A stretch of DNA of 44,348 nt from Actinoplanes auranticolor (GTDB lineage: Bacteria > Actinomycetota > Actinomycetes > Mycobacteriales > Micromonosporaceae): NCBI RefSeq assembly GCF_018332655.1, contig NZ_BOQL01000102.1, positions 1 through 44,348 of the forward strand, in the 5' to 3' direction. A program made the position numbers and the translations under genes. A model generated the notes under the pieces. The model was given only the letters and a program-made list of their open reading frames with translations, searched no databases and was not told the DNA's origin. Position 1 is the first letter of the stretch, and each line of letters opens with the position of its first letter. Of the stretch, positions 15,716 through 23,976 are shown piece after piece.

Positions 15716-17176
15716 ATGAGTGACCCGATGAACGTCCTGGCCCCCGAGCACCGGCGGCTCCGGATCGGCGACGCCTGGCGCGACGCCGCAAGCGGAGCCA
15801 CCTTCGCCGTCGAGGACCCGGCCACCGGCAAGACCATCGCCGAGGTGGCGGACGCCGGCATCGCTGACGGGCTCGCCGCTCTGGACATGGCGAGCGGGGC
15901 GATGGCGCAGTGGGCGGCGACCCCGCCGCGGAAGCGGTCGGAGTTGCTGACGGCGACGTACCGGGCACTGACCGGGCGATCCGAGGAGATCGCCCGGCTG
16001 ATAACGCTCGAGATGGGCAAGCCGCTCGCCGAGGCGCGGGCCGAGGTGGCCTACGGCGCCGAGTTCTTCCGGTGGTTCGCCGAGGAGGCGGTGCGCGTCG
16101 AGGGGCGCTACAGCATCGCTCCCGCAGGTGGATATCGCATCCTCACCGTGCCGAAACCGGTCGGGCCGTGTGTCTTCGTGACGCCCTGGAACTTTCCGTT
16201 GGCGATGGGTGCCCGCAAGATCGCTCCGGCGCTGGCGGCGGGCTGCACGACGATCACCAAGCCGGCAGCCCAGACCCCCCTCACCATGCTGCTCCTGGCC
16301 CGCATCATGGAAGAGGCCGGCGTTCCCCCCGGCGTCGTCAACGTGGTGACCACCAAGCGTGCCGGCGAGGTGGTCTCAGCACTGCTGGCCGACAGCCGGA
16401 CCCGCAAGCTCTCGTTCACCGGGTCGACCGAGGTCGGGCGGGTGCTGCTACGACAGGCAGCGGACAACGTGCTGCGCACCTCCATGGAACTGGGCGGCAA
16501 CGCGGCCTTGATCGTGTGTGCCGACGCCGACCTGGACGTCGCGCTCGACGGTGCCATGGTGGCCAAGATGCGCAACATCGGGGAGTCCTGCATCGCGGCC
16601 AACCGGATCTACGTCGAGGAGCCCGTGCGCGAGGAGTTCACGGCGCGCTTCGCCGAGCGGATGGGCGCGCTGTCGGTGGGCCATGGTCTCGACGACGGCG
16701 TGGACGTCGGGGCGTTGATCGACGCGGCCTCGGTCACCAAGATCGAGGAGCTCGTCGCCGACGCGGTCGATCGCGGGGCCCGGGTCCTGGTGGGCGGCGA
16801 GCGTCCGGATGGGCCGGGCCACTTCTACCCGCCTACGGTCGTCGTCGACGTGCCCGGAGATGCCCGGCTGCTGCGGGCGGAGATCTTCGGTCCGGTGGCG
16901 CCGATCATCTCGTTCACGTCCGACGACGAGGTGCTGGCGAAGGCCAACGACACCGAGCACGGCCTGGTCGGATACGTCTTCACCCGGGACCTTCAGCGGG
17001 CGCTGCGGTTCACCGAGGGGCTGGAGACCGGGATGCTCGGCATCAACCGAGGTCTGATCTCGGACCCGTCGGCTCCGTTCGGAGGCGTCAAGCAGTCCGG
17101 GATCGGCCGGGAGGGGTCGCACGAGGGCATCCTCGAGTACCTCGACGTCACCTACGCGGCGATCGACCTACCGTGA
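15716..17176 (+). CDS. NAD(P)-dependent aldehyde dehydrogenase, succinate-semialdehyde type
   Basis: 486 residues, the usual length. Family residues are in place: TPWNFP (N159), K182 in TKPA, FTGSTEVG (234-241), general base E258 in MELGGNA and nucleophile C292 in NIGESCIAANR. The C-terminal PFGGVKQSGIGREGSHEGIL is the GabD-like ending. AGGAGG stands 7 nt before the ATG. It follows ATPase 2 by 44 bp and precedes an iron-type alcohol dehydrogenase, so the operon should oxidise an alcohol to an acid in two steps. Succinate semialdehyde is the best-guess substrate from family resemblance. Glutarate semialdehyde or another omega-acid aldehyde is possible. Confidence 0.88.
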   Translation: MSDPMNVLAPEHRRLRIGDAWRDAASGATFAVEDPATGKTIAEVADAGIADGLAALDMASGAMAQWAATPPRKRSELLTATYRALTGRSEEIARLITLEMGKPLAEARAEVAYGAEFFRWFAEEAVRVEGRYSIAPAGGYRILTVPKPVGPCVFVTPWNFPLAMGARKIAPALAAGCTTITKPAAQTPLTMLLLARIMEEAGVPPGVVNVVTTKRAGEVVSALLADSRTRKLSFTGSTEVGRVLLRQAADNVLRTSMELGGNAALIVCADADLDVALDGAMVAKMRNIGESCIAANRIYVEEPVREEFTARFAERMGALSVGHGLDDGVDVGALIDAASVTKIEELVADAVDRGARVLVGGERPDGPGHFYPPTVVVDVPGDARLLRAEIFGPVAPIISFTSDDEVLAKANDTEHGLVGYVFTRDLQRALRFTEGLETGMLGINRGLISDPSAPFGGVKQSGIGREGSHEGILEYLDVTYAAIDLP

Positions 17177-17231
17177 CCAAGGACGACGTCCACCCAGCAC
17201 ATCGCCGCCGACGTTCCGGGGAGGCCCTGAC

Positions 17232-18473
17232 ATGCTCGAGACCGTCCGCGGACCACGCCAGCTGATAGTGGGCGAAGGGGTCGCGCAGAACATCCCCCGA
17301 GTGGTGGCCGAGAGTGGCTCGCGAGTCCTCATCGTGACCGACCGGGTTCTTCTGGGGCAGCCGGGCGTGGCCGAGATCGTGGCCGCCGTGCGGGAGAAGG
17401 TCGAGGTCGTCGAGGTGTTCTCCGACGCGACTCCGGACGTGCCACTCGCCGATGTCGCCCTGGCCGTCTCGGTCGCCGCCGCGATGGACGCCGACGTGAT
17501 CCTCGCGATCGGCGGTGGCACGGTGATCGACCTCGCCAAGATCGTCGGCGTCATCCGGCGCCACGGTGGAACGCCGCGCGACTACTACGGCGAGTCGAAG
17601 GTGCCGGGTCCGACGATGCCTCTCGTCGCTGTCCCGACGACGTCAGGCACCGGCTCCGAGCTCACCCCCGTCTCGGTGCTGACCGACCCGGACCGCGAGC
17701 TGAAGGTGGGGGTCTCCAGCGTCCACATCGTGCCCGACTTCGCCATCGTCGACCCCGAACTCACCTACACCTGCCCGGCGACCGTCACCGCCCACTCCGG
17801 CATCGACGCGTTGTGCCATGCGGTGGAGAGCTACACCGCGCGGCCGCGGGCCCACGGACCGCGTGACCCGGTGGAGCAGGTCTTCCTCGGCCGCAATGCG
17901 ATCACCGACCACTACGCGCTCCTGGCCGCGGAGCGGATCGCCCGTAGCTTGCGCCGTGCCGTCAGGGACGGAGGCGACACGGACGCGCGCGCGGACATGT
18001 CCTACGGGTCCATGCTCGCCGGGCTCGCGTTCTCCCACGCGGGCAACGCGGCCCCGCACGCCCTCCAGTACCCCATCGGCGCAGCCACGCACACGCCGCA
18101 CGGTCTGGGCGTCGGGCTGCTACTGCCCTACGCCCTGGATGCGGCCAGGGATGCCATCGGCGACCGGTTGGCCGTTCTCGCCCGGGTGTGCGGACTCGAC
18201 GTGACCGAAGCCTCGGATGCCGAGGCCGCTGACACGTTCCTCACCTGGCTCGACGGGCTCCTCGCCGACATCGGCATCCCTCCCACCTTGGCCGACCTCG
18301 GCGTGGCACGCGCCGACCTTCCCCGCTTCGCGGAGATGGCCGGTGGCGTCACCCGATTGATCCAGAACCATCCAGGCCCGACCGACACCGCCAGCCTGAC
18401 CGCGATCCTCGAAGCGGCCTGGACCGGGGACCGGAGCCGACACAACCTGACTCCGAGCAGAGACAGTGACTGA
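17232..18473 (+). CDS. Iron-containing (group III) alcohol dehydrogenase, hydroxyacid-oxoacid transhydrogenase-like
   Basis: 413 residues, longer than the roughly 380 usual for the family. Visible are the GGGTVID NAD loop (94-100), PTTSGTGSE (135-143), metal ligands D192 and H196 (GIDALCHAVES), H276 (PHALQY) and H290 (TPHG). An extra segment after YTARP (about 205-226, HGPRDPVEQVFLGRNAITD) and Tyr280 in place of the usual second His of HxxxH resemble ADHFE1/HOT, which acts on 4-hydroxybutyrate (from memory). Paired with the upstream semialdehyde-type dehydrogenase, 4-hydroxybutyrate to succinate is an attractive route. Maleylacetate reductases share the fold and remain an alternative. Confidence 0.87.
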   Translation: MLETVRGPRQLIVGEGVAQNIPRVVAESGSRVLIVTDRVLLGQPGVAEIVAAVREKVEVVEVFSDATPDVPLADVALAVSVAAAMDADVILAIGGGTVIDLAKIVGVIRRHGGTPRDYYGESKVPGPTMPLVAVPTTSGTGSELTPVSVLTDPDRELKVGVSSVHIVPDFAIVDPELTYTCPATVTAHSGIDALCHAVESYTARPRAHGPRDPVEQVFLGRNAITDHYALLAAERIARSLRRAVRDGGDTDARADMSYGSMLAGLAFSHAGNAAPHALQYPIGAATHTPHGLGVGLLLPYALDAARDAIGDRLAVLARVCGLDVTEASDAEAADTFLTWLDGLLADIGIPPTLADLGVARADLPRFAEMAGGVTRLIQNHPGPTDTASLTAILEAAWTGDRSRHNLTPSRDSD

Positions 18474-18538
18474 GTGTCCTTCGGATGCCGGTGGGCCAGC
18501 CGGTCGCGAACCGCCGATCCGGCTGCGGGTGCGGAGCG

Positions 18539-19198
18539 TCAGCGTGCGGTGGCCGGCAGGTCGGCCAGATCGAGGGTGCGGTCGGCCCAGCGGGTCATGA
18601 GCGCCGGGTCGTGGGTGACGATCAGCACGCCGGCGTTGTGGCGTTGCTGGTAGTCGGTGATGACGGTGGCGATCAGCGCCTGGGTGGCGGCGTCGAGCAT
18701 GGTGGTGGCCTCGTCGCAGAGCAGGTAGTCCGGTGTGTGGGCGAAGGCCCGGGCGAGGCAGGCGCGTTGCAGTTGCCCGTCGCTGACCGCGTGCGGGCGC
18801 CGGCTCAGCAGGTCGGCGGTCAGTCCCACGGTGTCGGCCAGGTCGGCCACCCGGGCCGAGATGTCGGACCGGCGGGCGACCCGCAGCGGTTCAGCGATGA
18901 TGTCCGCCAGGGACAACCGGGGGTCCGCGGCGGCGCGGGGACTCTGGAAGAGCACGCCGATGCGGGTCCGCACGGCGGCCGGCACTGTGTATCGGGTGCC
19001 CGTGATCGCCGTACCGTCGATGCTGACCGTCCCGGCCGCCGGGCGGTGCAGGAGCGCCAGGACCCGCAGCAGGGTGGACTTGCCCGCGCCTGACGGGCCG
19101 CGCAGGCCGACCGTCTCGCCGCGCGCGAGGCTCAGCGACACGCCGTCGAGGACCCGGCGGCGGCCGTAGGCGACGGTGATGCCCTCGGCGGTGATCAC
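18539..19198 (-). CDS. ABC transporter ATPase, nickel/peptide type (NikE-like)
   Basis: 219 residues, short because it lacks the C-terminal oligopeptide-transporter extension. Walker A is GPSGAGKST and the Q-loop lies in VLFQSPRAA. The signature is VSDGQLQR rather than LSGGQ, and Walker B is YLLCDEATTMLD followed by the H-loop VTHDPALM. The LLCDE-type Walker B with a degenerate signature resembles NikE ATPases of actinomycete nickel importers, as far as I recall. It is the last gene of a five-gene minus-strand operon and overlaps the nikD-like gene by 4 bp. Confidence 0.85.
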   Translation of the reverse strand: MITAEGITVAYGRRRVLDGVSLSLARGETVGLRGPSGAGKSTLLRVLALLHRPAAGTVSIDGTAITGTRYTVPAAVRTRIGVLFQSPRAAADPRLSLADIIAEPLRVARRSDISARVADLADTVGLTADLLSRRPHAVSDGQLQRACLARAFAHTPDYLLCDEATTMLDAATQALIATVITDYQQRHNAGVLIVTHDPALMTRWADRTLDLADLPATAR

Positions 19199-20142
19199 GG
19201 GCGGTCACCGATCGGGTGGTGGCAGGCCACGTCGGGGTGCAGACCCGGCTGGATGCCGCAGTCGTCGGCTGCGTGAGGGCAGCGGGGCGCGAAGGCGCAG
19301 CCGGCCGGAAGAGCGGTCAGCATCGGCGGGTGGCCGGGAATCGGCGCGAAGGCGCGGTCGGGCAGGGCGTCGAGCAGGGCGTGGGCGTACGGGTGCCGGG
19401 GCCCGGCGAAGAAGCCGGCCGCCGGGCGGTGTTCGACGATGCGGCTGGCGTACATGACCGCGACGGAGTCGGCGACGCGTTGCGCGGCAGCCAGGTCGTG
19501 GGTGATCAGGATGACCGCCGCGCCGTTGTCGCACCGCTGGCGCAGCACGTCCAGGGTGGCATCGACCAGTGGCCGGTCGAGGCCGGAGGTGGGTTCGTCA
19601 GCCAGCAGCAGCGGCGGATCCGGCGCCAGGGCCAGGGCTGTGGCGAGGCGCTGGGCCATGCCACCGGACAGCTCGTGGGGGTACAGGTCGAGGTCGGCCG
19701 GGGTGAGTCCTACGCCGGCGGCCACCGTGTCGGCTTCGGCCCGGGGCCGGCCGTGGGCGCGCAGGGTCTCCTCCAGGAGGCGGCGGCCGGTGCGGACCGG
19801 GGTCAGCGCGGTGGCCGGGCTCTGCGGGACGAGACCGATGCGGCGTCCCCGTACCGAGCGGGCCAGGATCTTGTCGTCGGCAGTCAGCAGGTCGATCGGG
19901 GCGCCATCGCCGTGCAGCAGCGCGGTCCCGGTGACGGCGGCGTTGGCCGGCAGCAGGCCGAGCAGGGCGTGGGCCAGCACGGATTTGCCGCACCCGGACT
20001 CCCCCACGACGGCCAGCAGCTCGCCCGGCGCCACGGTGACGTCGATGCCGGTCACGGCGTGCACGGTGGCATCGGGCAGCCGGAACCGGACGGTCAGGTC
20101 GCTGATCGCCAGCAGCGAGGACGTGCGCACGGTCGTGGTCAC
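19195..20142 (-). CDS. ABC transporter ATPase, nickel/peptide type (NikD/DppD-like)
   Basis: 315 residues from the GTG at 20142, overlapping the permease stop (GTGA). Longer frames further upstream are shadow. Motifs: Walker A GESGCGKS, Q-loop LVPQSPATAL, signature LSGGMAQR, Walker B LLLADEPTSGLD, H-loop ITHDLAAAQ. The C-terminal extension carries the oligopeptide/nickel-transporter cysteine cluster (CAFAPRCPHAADDC, later DVACHHP), which in this family often binds a [4Fe-4S] cluster. It pairs with the NikE-like ATPase to drive uptake. Confidence 0.88.
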   Translation of the reverse strand: MTTTVRTSSLLAISDLTVRFRLPDATVHAVTGIDVTVAPGELLAVVGESGCGKSVLAHALLGLLPANAAVTGTALLHGDGAPIDLLTADDKILARSVRGRRIGLVPQSPATALTPVRTGRRLLEETLRAHGRPRAEADTVAAGVGLTPADLDLYPHELSGGMAQRLATALALAPDPPLLLADEPTSGLDRPLVDATLDVLRQRCDNGAAVILITHDLAAAQRVADSVAVMYASRIVEHRPAAGFFAGPRHPYAHALLDALPDRAFAPIPGHPPMLTALPAGCAFAPRCPHAADDCGIQPGLHPDVACHHPIGDRP

Positions 20143-20990
20143 AGTTGCAGCTCCGCCCGTACGCGGGGGTCGAGGCGGTCGCGCCAGCGGGCGACGACCG
20201 TGGCCAGCGCGAGCGTGACGATCACGATGACCAGGCCGGGCATGAGGCTGGGCCACCAGGCGCCGGTGAGCAGTGAGCCCTGACCGTCGTTGATCATATT
20301 GCCCAGCGAGGCGAGGTGCGGGGGCAGGCCGAGGCCCAGGAACGACAGGGCGGTCTCGTGCCAGACCGCGTGCGGGACCATCAGCGTGGTGGCCAGGGCC
20401 AGTTTCGGCAGCACGTGCGGCAGCAGGTGCCTGGTCAGCACGCGCAGCCGGCCCGCGCCGCCGGAGATGGCGGCGTCGATGAACGGCCGGGTGCGCAGGC
20501 TGAGCAGTTCGGAGCGCACGATCCGGGCGGTGGAGAGCCAGTGGGTGAGCCCGACCGACAGGACGACCGCGCCGAGGCCGGGTCGCAGCATGGCGACGAT
20601 GAAGATGCCGAGCAGCAGGTGCGGCAGCGCGGCGACGGTGTCGACGATCCGCATGAGGATCCGGTCGACCGGGCCGCCCAGGGTGCCGGCGATTCCGCCG
20701 ACGATCCCGCCGATAATGGTGGCGACCAGCGCGGCGACGGCGCCGACGAGCAGCGAGACCCGCAGGCCGTAGACGGTCCGGTGGGCGACGTCGCGGCCGA
20801 GGTCGTCGGTGCCGGCCGGGTGGGCCCACGACGGCGCCAGCCGCGTCTGGGCGAGGTCGACCGCGCTCTGGTCCAGCGGCCACAGCACGGGTGCGAGCAG
20901 GCCGGCTGCCGCAGCCGACACCAGGACGGCTGTGGCCACGGTGATGGCCGGTCGCGGCATCCGGCTGCGGCGCAGGGTCAGTTCAGCCAT
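20139..20990 (-). CDS. ABC transporter permease, nickel/peptide type (NikC/DppC-like)
   Basis: 283 residues. The N-terminal membrane segment (ITVATAVLVSAAAAGLLAPV) is followed by the DppC-type periplasmic motif AHPAGTDDLGRDVAHRTVYG, then LRVSLLVGAVAALVATIIGG. The coupling loop is present in DAAISGGAGRLRVLTRHLLP, with HETALSFLGLGLPPHLASLG near the C-terminus. Overlaps on both sides (8 bp with the upstream permease, 4 bp with the ATPase) show one operon. Confidence 0.9.
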   Translation of the reverse strand: MAELTLRRSRMPRPAITVATAVLVSAAAAGLLAPVLWPLDQSAVDLAQTRLAPSWAHPAGTDDLGRDVAHRTVYGLRVSLLVGAVAALVATIIGGIVGGIAGTLGGPVDRILMRIVDTVAALPHLLLGIFIVAMLRPGLGAVVLSVGLTHWLSTARIVRSELLSLRTRPFIDAAISGGAGRLRVLTRHLLPHVLPKLALATTLMVPHAVWHETALSFLGLGLPPHLASLGNMINDGQGSLLTGAWWPSLMPGLVIVIVTLALATVVARWRDRLDPRVRAELQL

Positions 20991-21996
20991 CGAGACGCAC
21001 CCGGGGGTCGGCGGCGGCGTAGGCCAGGTCGGTGAGCAGGTTCGCGGTCAGCACCACGGCGGTGGTGACCAGGGTGATCGCGGCGAGCAGCGGGAAGTCG
21101 CTGCCCAGTGCGGCCTGCACGGTGACCGCACCCAGGCCGGGCAGCGAGAACACCGTCTCCACCAGCACCGCACCGCCGACCAGCTCGGGCAGGTGCGTGC
21201 CGATCAGCGTGAGGAACGGCAGCAAGGCGGTGCGCATCGCGTGTCCGAACAGGACCGTCCGGCCCGGCAGCCCGCGTGCCCGGGCCGCGAGGACGTGGTC
21301 GTCGCGCAGACTTTCAGCGACGGAGTCGCGGACGAACAGCACGAACCACGGCGCCTGCGAGATCGCCAGCACGCCGACGGGCAGGATCAGGTGCCACGCG
21401 ACATCGGCCGCGGTGGTCGTGGTGGCGGTGACCCCGGTCAGGCCGCCGGCGGGCAGCCAGCCCAGCGTCAGGGCGAACACCGCGATCGCGGCGAGGCCGA
21501 GCCAGAACACCGGCATGGCCTCGACCGCGTAGGCCGCGGCCCGCAGGCCACGGTCGAAAAGGCCACCCCGGCGGTACGCGGCCAGCGTGCCCAGCACGAG
21601 GCTGGTGACCAGGACGAGGGCCAGGGCGGCACTGACCAGCAGCAGTGTCCAGCCGGCCCGGGCGCCGAGGACTGCGGTCACCGGCTCGTGGCGGCTGGTC
21701 GACCAGCCGAGGTCGCCGCGGAGCAGGTTACCGACCCAGCGGACGTACTGGACGGGCAGCGGGTCGTCGACGCCCCAGTTCGCGCGGATCTGGTCGAGGT
21801 TCTCCTCGGTGGCGGTGAACGCGGCCGCGCCCGCGTACTGCTTGGCGGGGTCGATCGGTGAGGCGGCGCCGAGCAGGAACATGCCGATGCTGGTCGCGAT
21901 CAGGACCGGCACCGCGACCAGCAGCCGGCGGCGGACCACGGCGCCCGCGCCGGCGATCCCCCGCCGGCGACGACGCGCTGTCGCTGTCGGCGTCAC
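20983..21996 (-). CDS. ABC transporter permease, nickel/peptide type (NikB/DppB-like)
   Basis: 337 residues from the GTG at 21996, overlapping the binding-protein stop (GTGA); an upstream extension in frame lies inside that gene. After a basic start (RRRRRGIAGAG) come LLVAVPVLIATSIGMFLLGA and a periplasmic domain with DQIRANWGVDDPLPVQYVRW. The LRGDLGWSTSRHEPV segment and the coupling region HVLAARARGLPGRTVLFGHA are typical of DppB/NikB. The C-terminus (FSLPGLGAVTVQAALGSDFP) is the conserved end of the family. Confidence 0.9.
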   Translation of the reverse strand: MTPTATARRRRRGIAGAGAVVRRRLLVAVPVLIATSIGMFLLGAASPIDPAKQYAGAAAFTATEENLDQIRANWGVDDPLPVQYVRWVGNLLRGDLGWSTSRHEPVTAVLGARAGWTLLLVSAALALVLVTSLVLGTLAAYRRGGLFDRGLRAAAYAVEAMPVFWLGLAAIAVFALTLGWLPAGGLTGVTATTTTAADVAWHLILPVGVLAISQAPWFVLFVRDSVAESLRDDHVLAARARGLPGRTVLFGHAMRTALLPFLTLIGTHLPELVGGAVLVETVFSLPGLGAVTVQAALGSDFPLLAAITLVTTAVVLTANLLTDLAYAAADPRVRLDG

Positions 21997-23588
21997 TGCC
22001 GGGTCCAGGTGTGGATGTTCCACCACAGGCTGTTGGCCACGTCGTGCTCGTGCGCTTCGACCCGCGGGCTGACTCCGGTGATGCCGGACTTCACCACGTA
22101 GGTGTGTTTGAGGTAGGTGAGGAACACCCACGGCGCGTCGGCGACCAGTTGCTGCTGGAACGTGGCGTAGGCGGCCTTGCGCTGGGCCGGGTCGGCCTGG
22201 TCGCGGCCGTCCTGCAGGGCCTTGTCAGCGATCGGGGACCGGTAGCTGCCGGGGTTGAAGTAGCCCTGCCCGGCGAACTTCGACCCGAACAGCTTGTAGG
22301 AGACGAAATCCGGGTCGTACGGGGTCCCGAATCCCATCAGCAGGGCGTCCTTGGTGATCCGGGTGTCGATGGCGTCCCAGGTCAGTCCTTCCGGGCTGAT
22401 CTTGATGCCGATCTTCCGGGCGTCCGCGGTGACGGCCAGGGCCAGCTCCTTGCGCAGGCTGTCACCGGCCGGGTACATGAGCGTGAACGCCGCTTGCACG
22501 CCGGCCCTGGCACGGATCCCGTCCGCGCCGGGCACCCAGCCGCCCGCGTCGAGCAGCGCGGTCGCGGCCGCGGTGTCAGCCGACGCCCTGCCCACCGTCG
22601 CCGGGTCGGCGTACTCGGAGGTCGGCGGGATCGGCCCGAACGCGGGCTCGCCGGCTCCGGCGAGAATGCCGGTCACCATGGCCGCGCGGTCCACGCCCAC
22701 CGACAGAGCTCGGCGGACGGCCAGGTCGCCGGTGACCGCACTACCGAAGGGCAACATCACCCCGCGGTAGTCGGCGGTCGACACCCGCTGCACGGTGTAG
22801 CCGGCGGCGTTGTCGAACCCCGCCGCGAGTTTCGGCGCCAGTTCGGCGGCGTCGAACTCTCCTGCGCGCATCCGCTGCGCCCGCACGTTGTCGTCGGGGA
22901 CGAACGCGACGATCAGCTTGCGGTTAGCGGGTCTGCCGCCCCAATAGCTGTCGTTGGCCGCGAGCACGAGGCGGTCCCCGGCGGTCCAGGACTCCACCTC
23001 GTACGGGCCGGTGCCGACCGGCTGCCGGTTGAAGCCCGCCTTGTTGATGTCCTGTCCGTCGAGCACCCCGGCGGGCACGATGCCCAGGGTCAGCCGCTGC
23101 AGGAACGGCGCGTAGGCGTACTTCAGGGAGAACACGACGGTGGCCGGGTCCGGGGCGGTGACCGCGGTGAGCATGTCCAGGTCCGAGCGCAGCGTCGAGT
23201 CGACCTTCGGATCCAGCACGGCCCGGTAGGTGAACACGACGTCCGCCGCGGTGAGCGGGCTGCCGTCGTGAAAGGTCACCCCGGAGCGCAGCGTCGCCGT
23301 GACCGTCCGGCCGTCGCCGGAGACGGTGGGCAGCTCGGCTGCCAGGGCCGGGACCAGCGCGTTCTCGGCGTCCCGGGCGACCAGACCGTCGAAGATCAGC
23401 GACGCGCCGTCGACGCCGTAGTTCAGCACCGGGTTCAGCGTGTCCGGCTCGCCGGCGGTCGCCACCACGAAGGTGGCACCCGCCGCCGACGACCCCGGCG
23501 CGGCCGGTGTCGCAGAGCAGGCCGCCAGCACCAGGACGCCGGTGACCGCGGCGACGAGGCGGCTCGGCAGAGGCTGCGATCGAACCAT
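21993..23588 (-). CDS. ABC transporter solute-binding lipoprotein, family 5 (NikA/peptide type)
   Basis: About 531 residues. The lipobox is LVLAAC with the lipidated Cys near residue 24. Family-5 signatures are clear: GEPDTLNPVLNYG at the mature N-terminus, LRSGVTFHDGSPLTAADVVF, GTGPYEVESWTAGDRLVL, NDSYWGG and FNPGSYRSPIADKAL. These proteins bind oligopeptides, nickel chelates or related ligands. Nickel is favoured here by the operon type and by the Nur-like box about 100 bp upstream (inference). The ATG at 23588 and the adjacent GTG at 23591 are both possible; a GGGAG lies about ten bases upstream. Confidence 0.88.
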   Translation of the reverse strand: MVRSQPLPSRLVAAVTGVLVLAACSATPAAPGSSAAGATFVVATAGEPDTLNPVLNYGVDGASLIFDGLVARDAENALVPALAAELPTVSGDGRTVTATLRSGVTFHDGSPLTAADVVFTYRAVLDPKVDSTLRSDLDMLTAVTAPDPATVVFSLKYAYAPFLQRLTLGIVPAGVLDGQDINKAGFNRQPVGTGPYEVESWTAGDRLVLAANDSYWGGRPANRKLIVAFVPDDNVRAQRMRAGEFDAAELAPKLAAGFDNAAGYTVQRVSTADYRGVMLPFGSAVTGDLAVRRALSVGVDRAAMVTGILAGAGEPAFGPIPPTSEYADPATVGRASADTAAATALLDAGGWVPGADGIRARAGVQAAFTLMYPAGDSLRKELALAVTADARKIGIKISPEGLTWDAIDTRITKDALLMGFGTPYDPDFVSYKLFGSKFAGQGYFNPGSYRSPIADKALQDGRDQADPAQRKAAYATFQQQLVADAPWVFLTYLKHTYVVKSGITGVSPRVEAHEHDVANSLWWNIHTWTRQ

Positions 23589-23687
23589 CACAGGGGTGAC
23601 TCCCAGGGTCTGGGCAGGCCGGTATCACCCGGCCGGCGAAGGCTTCCGGTGCGATCGAGGGAACAGTCAACCGCCATGCTGACGCAG

Positions 23688-23704
23688 TTGCACAGAGTTT
23701 GCAA
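23688..23704 (-). promoter_or_regulatory. Nur-like nickel regulator box
   Basis: The sequence TTGCAC-AGAGT-TTGCAA (plus strand) matches the Streptomyces Nur consensus tTGCaa-N5-ttGCAA (established knowledge, from memory) at 11 of 12 defined positions, including both GCA cores and the N5 spacing. It lies about 100 bp upstream of the nickel-type binding-protein gene and on the far side from the cobalamin riboswitch. I infer nickel-dependent repression of the nik-like operon by a Fur-family protein encoded elsewhere. Confidence 0.6.
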
Positions 23705-23767
23705 TAAGGCGGCGAGCTCGCCGGTCGAGAGGCGTTCATCACCGTGGTCAACTCCGTCCACGGCGGC

Positions 23768-23773
23768 TAAGGT
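23768..23773 (+). promoter_or_regulatory. Candidate -10 element for the cobalamin-riboswitch transcript
   Basis: TAAGGT fits TAnnnT and would place the transcript start near 23780, exactly where the 5' strand of the riboswitch P1 stem begins (23779). A weak -35 (TGGTCA, 23745-23750) lies 17 nt upstream. Confidence 0.4.
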
Positions 23774-23777
23774 GGCG

Positions 23778-23938
23778 CTGCCGTGGTGTTCGGGAAGCCG
23801 GTGCGGAACCGGTGCGGCCCTCGCCACTGTGATCGGGAAAGTCTGCGGCCCTCGTCGTTTCGCGAGGTCACTGAGCACCAGCTCGGGAAGGCCGGCCGCA
23901 GACGCACGTCCCGTCAGCCAGGAGACCGGCCACGGCAC
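23778..23938 (+). promoter_or_regulatory. Cobalamin (AdoCbl-class) riboswitch
   Basis: All conserved blocks are in order: GGGAAGCCGGTG (from 23792), AACCGGTGCGG, the CTCGCCACTGTGA loop, GGGAAAGTC, then GGGAAGGCCGG near 23884 and the B12 box GTCAGCCAGGAGACCGGCC (23913-23931). P1 closes perfectly: TGCCGTGG (23779-23786) pairs with CCACGGCA (23930-23937). The element ends about 40 nt before the ATG of the FecCD-type binding protein, with a GGAAGG ribosome-binding site between. I see no terminator hairpin with a U-run, so ligand-induced block of translation is the likely mode. Confidence 0.93.
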
Positions 23939-23976
23939 CGAACGACCCGTCCACGAGGTGCTGGAAGGCGGTCCCC

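Noticed and set aside
7638..18473. Gamma-butyrolactone quorum-signalling locus
   Set aside because: No AfsA-like synthase or ArpA-like receptor is present; the hydrolase/dehydrogenase set fits catabolism better.
19195..20883. A 562-residue fusion of permease-region sequence with the NikD-like ATPase
   Set aside because: The N-terminal part is the wrong frame of the NikC-like permease; the GTGA overlap at 20142 gives the natural start.
23592..23770. A second riboswitch on the minus strand in front of the nik-like operon
   Set aside because: I could not find B12-box, Ni/Co-riboswitch or other aptamer blocks on that strand; only the Nur-like box stands out.
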